DNA of 64,000 bases, from NCBI GenBank assembly GCA_014529385.2, contig CM043952.1, forward strand, positions 60,528,119-60,592,118, given 5' to 3'. The notes beneath the pieces were generated by a model. The model saw only the letters and a program-made list of their open reading frames with translations. It had not been told where the DNA came from and did no database searches. The DNA is from Adiantum capillus-veneris. Taxonomy: Eukaryota; Streptophyta; Polypodiopsida; Polypodiales; Pteridaceae. Positions 62,941 through 64,000 of this stretch are shown here, one piece after another. Numbering within the stretch: position 1 is the stretch's first letter; every line of letters begins with the position of its first letter. Position numbers and translations under genes: made by a program.

Positions 62941-63114
62941 TTATGTTCTCTTTGTTGAGGACGTATGAAACTATCAAGTATTCCATTTCTGTTTATGAAG
63001 GTATTTTTTGGAGCGTTACTCTTGACAGGAGGCCCTGCAAGAAGTAGAAGGAGACTTCACTTTGATCCACTGAGGGTTTCTAACAGGTAAAGACCTGCAA
63101 GACTCTCGACTCCT

Positions 63115-63900
63115 ATGTCCATGGCCCAACCACCTCCTAACCCACAGATTAAATCAGCCAAGTTCAAAGGGAATTCAAAAGAGGATGCGGATTGTCATGT
63201 AGCCCAATTTGAAACAAGGTGGCAAGCAAGTGGATATCAGGTTATGTACCCTGATCCTATCAAACTTCATCAATTTGCAGCCACATTGGAAGGAAAGGCC
63301 ATGAGTTGGTTCAACCAATTTGGTATGGCTCACTTTCCTACTTACAATGCACTTAGTCTATCTTTTTTACAAAGATTCAGAAAGGAGAAAAATCCTACTG
63401 ATATTTTAAAAAAGCTGCATTGTATCAAACAGGGTACAATGCTAGTAGAAGATTTTGCTCAAAAATTCAGAATCTTTGTTGAAAGACTGCAGGGAAATGA
63501 GAGACCGATTGATGAAATGTTGGCGGGTTGTTTCTTGAAAGGTTTAAGAAGTGGAATTAAAAATGCAGTAGCTAGCATTGGCATTGCAGGAGGATTTAAT
63601 AACCTTGTACAAGCTGCATCTAGAGTTGAGAAGAGGCTTGGCATGACCAAATCTAGCAAAAGAGGAGCCAAGATACATCTTCTTCTGCTGAATTAGATTC
63701 AAAAAGTTCCTTTGATGAAGAGGACAAAAAGAAGAAAAAGAGTCCTGCTAAGAAAAAGAAGGACAAGGCAGGTGATGAGGTTGATCTGATCCAGCAATTG
63801 AAGAGTTTGGATATTCAATTATAGCTCCTAAGGACAAGAGGTTTTGTGAAATTTGTGAGAAGAATGGGCATACCACTGATCAATGCTGGTACAATCCTAA
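63115..63900 (+). pseudogene. Gag region of gypsy H
   Basis: The start MSMAQPPPNPQIKSAKFKG with TLEGKAMSWFNQFGM, LSFLQRFRKEKNPTDILKKL and VEDFAQKFRIFVERL matches Retrotrans_gag. A CX2CX4HX4C knuckle (CEICEKNGHTTDQC) follows at about 63850-63895, after a Lys-rich stretch (63700-63780). Gag forms the particle and binds RNA. Confidence 0.85.
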
Positions 63901-64000
63901 ACAGAGGAATAACCATCTTCAGGTACTGGTCGGGGTAATGCTTCAGCAAAAGCAAATCAGGTGGCTCCATTCCGAGGAAGACCACCAGGACAGGGGAATC

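Larger units (their letters stand above)
62517..64000 (+). mobile_element. Ty3/gypsy element H, 5' part, cut by window end
   Basis: A 5' LTR, a primer site and a gag region are visible and pol lies beyond the window. In the gag text the matrix/capsid part is open over about 190 codons and a zinc knuckle follows in the next 200 bp. It is little decayed in the visible part but shows at least one break. The lineage cannot be fixed without the pol domains. Confidence 0.75.

Overview
The window is nuclear DNA of a land plant with a large, repeat-filled genome. The evidence is several lineages of plant Ty3/gypsy and Ty1/copia LTR retrotransposons, a CACTA (En/Spm) DNA transposon with an intron-bearing tnp2 transposase, L1-type LINEs, very long GA/CT microsatellites and AT-rich spacers. 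No intact host gene, tRNA, rRNA or CRISPR array was found. Some copia and gypsy integrase sequences recall, from memory only, fern or gymnosperm elements; that is a weak guess.

Layout. 1-7907: minus-strand gypsy chromovirus (A) with a long 5' LTR region that contains an older integrase fossil. 7990-11379: decayed plus-strand gypsy (B), cut by a minus-strand copia (D, 11380-about 13795). 13800-38900: a plus-strand non-chromovirus gypsy (E) split by two later insertions, a non-autonomous copia (F, 16602-20529) and a 12.4-kb minus-strand Tat-lineage gypsy (G, 23049-35498) with roughly 3-kb LTRs full of (GA)n. 39804-44969: a young copia (C) with 227-bp LTRs and target duplication GATCT. 45930-46450: a LINE-tail-like piece. 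46632-56264: a CACTA element with its transposase on the minus strand, an AT-rich repeat region and a clear right terminus. 56390-57130: a decayed unknown gene. 57930-58922: a 504-bp tandem pair, each unit ending in (CT)n. 58985-61921: two LINE insertions in opposite orientation, each with its own target duplication. 62517-64000: the 5' end of another plus-strand gypsy (H) running off the window.

The history is nested: B was hit by D, E by F and G, and a sequence 3' of E by C. LTR comparison ranks C youngest (about 2% divergence), F next (about 4%) and G older.

The most unusual signal is the right end of F. Its 3' LTR is followed by an inverted LTR copy, so that both outer ends of the inserted DNA are U3 ends, and the target duplication AAGAG flanks the whole palindromic structure. 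Other points to check are extra domains in E (two zinc-binding modules before the integrase core, a protease-like domain after it), unit amplification in one LTR of G, and the unknown gene at 56390-57130.
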